Positions 59,635-64,000 of a DNA stretch of 64,000 nt are shown here, in pieces. A model generated the notes under the pieces. That model made no database searches. It worked only from the letters and a program-made list of their open reading frames with translations, and was not told where the DNA came from. Made by a program: the position numbers and the translations under genes. The stretch comes from Rhodovulum sp. ES.010 (GTDB lineage: Bacteria > Pseudomonadota > Alphaproteobacteria > Rhodobacterales > Rhodobacteraceae). The stretch covers positions 134,001 to 198,000 of the forward strand of contig NZ_FSRS01000001.1 of the NCBI RefSeq assembly GCF_900142935.1, given 5' to 3'. Positions within the stretch are counted from its first letter, which is position 1. Each line of letters starts with the position of its first letter.

Positions 59635-60849
59635 ATGCCCCACGCGCTGACGCTGAACGCCGGGTCGTCCTCGCTGAAGTTCGGTTATTTCCAGTTGCGG
59701 GACGACGGCGCCGACCCCGAGGCCCGGATCGTCGGCCTCGTCGAGCGGATCGGCGCCGGGGAACGCGCCCATATCCGCGCCAGGGGGCCGGACGGCACGG
59801 TGCTGGTCGATGAGGAGTTCGGCCGCAACCACGTCCCCGACCATGCCGCCGCGCTGGGCGAGGTCGTCGCGTTCCTGCGTGCGCAGCGGCCCGACGCCCG
59901 GTTCGCCGCAGTCGGCCACCGCGTCGTGCATGGCGGCCCCGACTTCGACGCTCCGGTCGAACTAACCGACGAGGTGATGCAACGGCTCGCCGAGTTCCAG
60001 CCGCTGGCACCCTTGCACCAGCCCCACAACCTCTCGGGAGTGCGCGCGGCATTCGACCTGTTCCCCGACGCGGTGCAGGTCGCCTGTTTCGATACCGCCT
60101 TTCACCGCCACCACCCCTGGGTCAACGACACCTTCGCGATCCCGCGCAAGTATTACGACCAGGGCGTGCGGCGCTACGGCTTTCACGGGCTCAGCTACGA
60201 CTATATCGCGGGGAAGCTGGCCGAGATCGCGCCGCATCTGCACATGGGCCGGACCATCGTGGCCCATCTCGGCAACGGTGCCTCGATGTGCGGGCTGATG
60301 GGCGGGCGCTCGGTCGCCTCGTCGATGGGTTTCACCGCGCTCGACGGGCTGCCGATGGGCACCCGCTGCGGCCAGCTCGACCCCGGCGTTTTGCTATACA
60401 TGCTGCAGACCGAGGGGATGAGCGCGGCCGAGATCCAGGACCTGCTCTACAAGGAGTCCGGGTTGCTGGGCCTTTCGGAACTCTCGAACGACATGCGCAC
60501 GCTCGAGGCCGCCGCGAAGGACAACGAACGCGCACGCGAGGCCATCGCCTATTTCGTGTTCCGCATCCGACGCGAACTCGGTGCGCTGGCCGCTGCGCTG
60601 GGCGGCCTCAGCACCCTGATCTTCACCGGCGGCATCGGCGAGAACTCGGCCCATATCCGCGAGAAGGTCTGCGCCGGGATGGACTGGATCGGCATGGAAC
60701 TCGACGAAGGTCGCAACCAGCGCGGCGAACAGCTCATCTCGACCGATTTCAGCCGCGTGCGGATCCTCGTCATCCCCACCAACGAGGAACTCGTCATCGC
60801 CCGCGCGGCGCGCGACATGGTGGCCGAACGAAAGGACGCGGCGGAATGA
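59635..60849 (+). CDS. Acetate/propionate/butyrate kinase family
   Basis: 404 residues. L-T-L-N-A-G-S-S-S-L-K-F near residue 6, V-G-H-R-V-V-H-G-G near 95, F-D-T-A-F-H near 145, G-F-H-G-L-S and H-L-G-N-G-A-S near 180-215, then F-T-G-G-I-G-E-N-S near 325: the ASKHA acetate kinase family. It moves phosphate from acyl-phosphate to ADP, giving ATP and the free acid. The substrate may be acetyl-, propionyl- or butyryl-phosphate. It is paired with the PTA-type protein. Stop overlaps the next start. Confidence 0.93.
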   Translation: MPHALTLNAGSSSLKFGYFQLRDDGADPEARIVGLVERIGAGERAHIRARGPDGTVLVDEEFGRNHVPDHAAALGEVVAFLRAQRPDARFAAVGHRVVHGGPDFDAPVELTDEVMQRLAEFQPLAPLHQPHNLSGVRAAFDLFPDAVQVACFDTAFHRHHPWVNDTFAIPRKYYDQGVRRYGFHGLSYDYIAGKLAEIAPHLHMGRTIVAHLGNGASMCGLMGGRSVASSMGFTALDGLPMGTRCGQLDPGVLLYMLQTEGMSAAEIQDLLYKESGLLGLSELSNDMRTLEAAAKDNERAREAIAYFVFRIRRELGALAAALGGLSTLIFTGGIGENSAHIREKVCAGMDWIGMELDEGRNQRGEQLISTDFSRVRILVIPTNEELVIARAARDMVAERKDAAE

Positions 60850-61499
60850 AACGCGCGATCAAGCCCGAAGAGGCGGCCGAGATGATCCCCGAAGGGTCGG
60901 TGCTGCTGGTCGGCGGCTTCATGGGGGTGGGCTCGCCCCACCGTCTGATCGATGCCATCGCGGCGCGCGGGGTGGGCGGGCTGACCGTGGTCTGCAACGA
61001 CACCTGCCGCCCGGGCGAGGGCGTGGGCAAGCTGATCGACGCAGGGCTCGTGGCGAAATGCGTCGTGAGCCATATCGGGCTGAACCCGGTCGCCCAGAAG
61101 AGGATGATGGACGGCGAGATGGAGATCGAGCTGGTGCCCCAGGGCACGCTGGTCGAACGCATCCGCGCGGCCGGCGTGGGCTTGGGCGGCGTGCTGACCC
61201 ATACGGGCATCGGCACCACGGTCGAGGAGAGCAAGCAGGTGCTCGAAATCGAGGGCCGCAAATACCTGCTGGAACTGCCGATTCGCGGCGATTTCGCGCT
61301 GCTCGCGGCGCGGCAGGCCGATTACGTGGGCAATCTCGAATACACGCTGACCGCGCATAATTTCAATCCGATCATGGCGATGGGGGCCGAGACGGTGATC
61401 GCGGAACCCCACCACATCATGCCCGTGGGTGTGATTTCGCCCGATGCCGTCAAGACACCGGGCGTGCTGGTCGACCACATCCTTGAAAGGGCCGCGTGA
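60846..61499 (+). CDS. 3-oxoacid CoA-transferase, subunit A
   Basis: 217 residues. L-L-V-G-G-F-M-G-V-G-S-P-H-R-L near residue 20 and G-L-T-V-V-C-N-D-T near 45 are typical of the alpha subunit (AtoD/ScoA). It pairs with the B subunit, coupled by one base (TGATG). It moves CoA between acids such as succinate, acetate and acetoacetate. Confidence 0.92.
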   Translation: MKRAIKPEEAAEMIPEGSVLLVGGFMGVGSPHRLIDAIAARGVGGLTVVCNDTCRPGEGVGKLIDAGLVAKCVVSHIGLNPVAQKRMMDGEMEIELVPQGTLVERIRAAGVGLGGVLTHTGIGTTVEESKQVLEIEGRKYLLELPIRGDFALLAARQADYVGNLEYTLTAHNFNPIMAMGAETVIAEPHHIMPVGVISPDAVKTPGVLVDHILERAA

Positions 61500-62152
61500 T
61501 GGACGCGAAAGAGATCATCGCCCGCCGCGTGGCGCAGGAGGTCCGGGAGGGCATGCTTGTCAATCTCGGGATCGGCCTGCCCTCGATGGTGGCGAATTAC
61601 GTGCCCGACGATCTTCACGTGTTCTTCCAGGCGGAAAACGGCGTCATCGGTCTTGGTGCGCGCCCGCCCGAGGGGATGGAGGATCGTGACCTGACGGACG
61701 CGGGCGGCGGGTTCGTGACTGCGGTGCCGGGCGCCGCGTCCATAGACAGCGCGATGAGCTTCGGCCTGATCCGAGGCGGGCATCTCGACATGACGGTGCT
61801 GGGGGGCCTTCAGGTCGACGAAAAGGGGCATCTGGCGAACTGGATGGTGCCGGGCAAGATGGTTCCCGGCATGGGCGGCGCGATGGACCTTGTGGCCGGG
61901 GCCAAGCGCGTGATCGTCGCCATGGTGCACGCCGCCAAGGGCGCGCCGAAGATCGTGCCGGAATGCGACCTGCCGCTGACCGCCGACCGCCGCGTCAGCC
62001 TGATCGTGACCGAGATGGCGGTTATCGAACCTACCGAGGACGGACTCGTGCTGCGCGAGACGGGCCCCGGCGTCAGCGTCGACGACGTGCTGGCCGCCAC
62101 CGCGGCGAGCCTACGCATCGAGGGCGACGTTCCCGAGATGCAGCTCTCCTGA
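61499..62152 (+). CDS. 3-oxoacid CoA-transferase, subunit B
   Basis: 217 residues. A-Q-E-V-R-E-G-M-L-V-N-L-G-I-G-L-P near residue 12, catalytic Glu in Q-A-E-N-G-V-I-G-L-G near residue 48 and G-G-L-Q-V-D-E-K-G near 105 (AtoA/ScoB). It ends the acyl-CoA cluster that starts at fabI; 122 bases then separate it from ppsA. Confidence 0.93.
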   Translation: MDAKEIIARRVAQEVREGMLVNLGIGLPSMVANYVPDDLHVFFQAENGVIGLGARPPEGMEDRDLTDAGGGFVTAVPGAASIDSAMSFGLIRGGHLDMTVLGGLQVDEKGHLANWMVPGKMVPGMGGAMDLVAGAKRVIVAMVHAAKGAPKIVPECDLPLTADRRVSLIVTEMAVIEPTEDGLVLRETGPGVSVDDVLAATAASLRIEGDVPEMQLS

Positions 62153-62194
62153 CCGCCGGGCCAGGCCGCGTAACCGCCTGTCCACAGGGCTGCC

Positions 62195-62208
62195 TTGACA
62201 AGGATCAA
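62195..62208. promoter_or_regulatory. FNR/FnrL-type operator upstream of ppsA
   Basis: TTGACAAGGATCAA, two TTGAY/RTCAA half-sites around four bases, the FNR-family consensus used by FnrL and Dnr in Rhodobacter relatives. It sits 66 bases before ATG 62275 and between subunit B of the CoA-transferase and ppsA. Confidence 0.6.
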
Positions 62209-62274
62209 CGCGGGCGCGTTCGGGCCGCCCCTACGCTCGGTCCCTGCAGCGACCGGACGGAGGAGGAGGAATCC

Positions 62275-64000
62275 ATGGCCGGCCACGTGAGATGGTTCGA
62301 GCAGTTGCGCCGGGGCGACGTGGCGACCGTTGGCGGCAAGAACGCTTCGCTTGGCGAGATGGTGGCCGAACTGGCCGGCCGCGGCATCCGGGTGCCGGGC
62401 GGTTTCGCCACAACCGCCGACGCCTACCGCGCCTATCTTCGCCACAACGATCTGGACGCGCGCATCGCCGAGACGCTAGCGGCGCTCGCGGCGCACCGGA
62501 TCGAGTTGCACGAGGCGGGCACCACGATCCGGCGGATGATCCACGAGGGGCATTGGCCGGACGACATCCTCGAGGAAGTCAAAAGCGCTTATGCCGCGCT
62601 GTCCGACCGCGCCGGGGTTGAGGACGTACCGGTGGCGGTGCGCAGCTCCGCCACCGCCGAGGACCTGCCCGATGCCAGCTTCGCCGGCCAGCAGGAGACC
62701 TATCTGAACGTCCGCGGGCCAGAGGCGCTCCTGGCCGCCTGCCGGCGCTGCTTCGCCTCGCTCTTCACCGACCGGGCGATCAGCTACCGCCAGGCCAAGG
62801 GCTTCGACCACGCTCAGGTGGCGCTTTCGGTGGGCGTGCAGCGCATGGTGCGCGCCGATACCGGGGGGCGGGGGTTATGTTCTCGCTCGACACCGAGACG
62901 GGCTATCCCGACATCGTGCTGCTCAACGCCGCCTGGGGGCTGGGCGAGAACGTGGTGCAGGGCGCGGTGACGCCCGACGAATACCAGGTCTACAAGCCCT
63001 TCCTCGACCGGCAGGATCTGACCCCGATCCTGGAAAAGGGGCTGGGCGCCAAGGAAAAGAAGATGATCTACGGCCGCGATGGCCAGGCCACGCGCAACGT
63101 GCCGACGTCCAAGGCCGAGCGCGGGGCCTTCGTGCTGTCGGATGCCGAGATCCTCGACCTCGCCCGCATGGCCGCGATCATCGAGACGCATTACGGCTGT
63201 CCGATGGACATGGAGTGGGCGCGCGACGGCGACACGGGCGAGCTTTTCATAGTGCAGGCGCGCCCCGAAACCGTGCAGTCCCGCGCCGACGCGGCGGGCT
63301 TCCGCAGCTACACGATCCATAACAAGGGCAAGACGCTGCTGACCGGGCTCTCGGTCGGGGCCGCGGTTGCCTCGGGCCATGTCTGCGTGATCGAAAGCGC
63401 CAAGGATATCGATCGTTTCGTCGACGGCGCGATCCTGGTGACCTCGATCACCGATCCCGACTGGGTGCCGATCATGAAGCGCGCGGCGGCCATCGTCACC
63501 GATCACGGCGGGCGCACCAGCCATGCCGCCATCGTGAGTCGCGAGCTTGGCCTGCCGGCCATCGTCGGCACCGGCAATGCCACCCACATCCTGCATGACG
63601 AGCAGGAGGTGACGGTGTCCTGCGCCGATGGCGAGACCGGGTATGTCTACGACGGCATCGCCGCCTATTCCGTCAAGGATATTGCGCTCTCGGACGTGCC
63701 CGAGACCAAGACCCGGGTGATGCTGAACATGGCGAACCCGGCCGCCGCGGTGCGCTGGTGGCGGCTGCCCTCGGCCGGCGTCGGGCTCGCCCGGATGGAA
63801 TTCGTGGTCAACAACGCGATCAAGGCGCATCCGATGGCGCTGATCCATCCCGAAACGCTGGACGACGAGACCCGAGAGAAGATCGACGCCCTGACCGCCG
63901 GCTATGCCGACAAGCGCGAGTTCTTCATCGAGAAGCTGGCGATGGGCCTGTCGCGGATCGCCGCGCCGGTCTATCCCGAGCCGGTCATCGTGCGGATGAG
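62275..64000 (+). pseudogene. ppsA: Phosphoenolpyruvate synthase, frameshifted, 3' end outside window
   Basis: ATG 62275 follows GGAGGAGGAGG. Residues 1-198 are a good PEP synthase N-terminus (V-G-G-K-N-A-S-L-G-E-M, V-A-V-R-S-S-A-T-A-E-D-L-P-D-A-S-F-A-G-Q). At 62863-62874 the sequence has six G, C, five G where G-G-A-G-V needs seven G, so one base is missing; the reading then continues in the next frame from about 62877 (M-F-S-L-D-T-E-T-G-Y-P) to the window end, including the swivel motif T-D-H-G-G-R-T-S-H with the catalytic His. A sequencing error in a G run is as likely as a real mutation. It makes PEP from pyruvate for gluconeogenesis. Confidence 0.85.

Noticed and set aside
1..64000. CRISPR arrays, tRNA or rRNA genes, insertion sequences, integration sites
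   Set aside because: No regular spaced repeats, no cloverleaf ends, no transposase or integrase motifs, and no flanking direct repeats were noticed on reading.

Overview
The window is about 64 kb of very GC-rich, tightly packed DNA with no rRNA, tRNA, insertion sequence, CRISPR array or phage gene that I can see. Gene content points to an alphaproteobacterium of the Rhodobacteraceae (Rhodobacter/Roseobacter group): TRAP transporters, a PuuD-type urate hydroxylase, a Che operon of the roseobacter type, an HvrA-like H-NS protein, a LuxI/LuxR pair and an FnrL-type operator. This placement is an inference from content; no marker gene was searched.

Layout. 1-10.9 kb: end of a Nudix hydrolase, a malonyl-CoA synthetase-like ligase, a large RTX-repeat glycoside hydrolase-like protein, a TakP-type TRAP transporter (substrate-binding protein, large and small permease) and an NDH-2-like oxidoreductase with a C-terminal cyclic-nucleotide-binding domain. 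9.4-16.4 kb: purine (urate) catabolism, with xanthine/urate permease, ureidoglycolate lyase, ureidoglycine aminohydrolase, a PuuE-UraD fusion, hydroxyisourate hydrolase, a LysR regulator and PuuD. Palindromic operator candidates lie in both divergent promoter regions. 16.6-22.7 kb: an unrecognised polytopic membrane protein followed by a complete Liv-type ABC transporter. 23.0-29.9 kb: chemotaxis operon STAS-CheY-CheA-CheW-CheR-CheY-small protein-CheB-CheD. The CheB receiver has lost its phospho-acceptor and the small protein may be a CheZ-like phosphatase.

30.4-40.9 kb: surface carbohydrate genes. These include a GT92-like glycosyltransferase, a sulfotransferase-like protein and a minus-strand operon of two GT-B-like proteins, a D-2-hydroxyacid dehydrogenase, a sugar epimerase, a HAD phosphatase, an HpcH/HpaI aldolase, a methyltransferase and a KdsB-like CMP-sugar synthetase. 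Together these look like a route to a CMP-activated ulosonic acid built by a pyruvate aldolase. 41-50.4 kb: small c-type cytochrome, PhoX-like phosphatase, diheme protein, several secreted proteins (one of the formylglycine-generating-enzyme fold) and a UDP-glucuronate-epimerase-like gene. 50.5-54.8 kb: H-NS-like protein, phosphoglucomutase/phosphomannomutase, and a quorum-sensing locus with luxI, luxR and a divergent gene for a LuxR ligand-binding domain with no DNA-binding domain.

54.9-64 kb: FabI, a DUF3141 protein with a PHA-synthase-like Cys-Asp-His triad, a MaoC-Pta fusion, acetate/butyrate-type kinase and both subunits of a 3-oxoacid CoA-transferase. This is a plausible acyl-CoA to acyl-phosphate to ATP module. 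It ends with phosphoenolpyruvate synthase, which has a -1 frameshift in a G run and an FNR-type site upstream. The strongest leads are the truncated LuxR next to luxI/luxR, the aldolase-based CMP-ulosonic-acid cluster, the DUF3141/MaoC-Pta/kinase module with its tandem upstream repeats, and the modified Che system.
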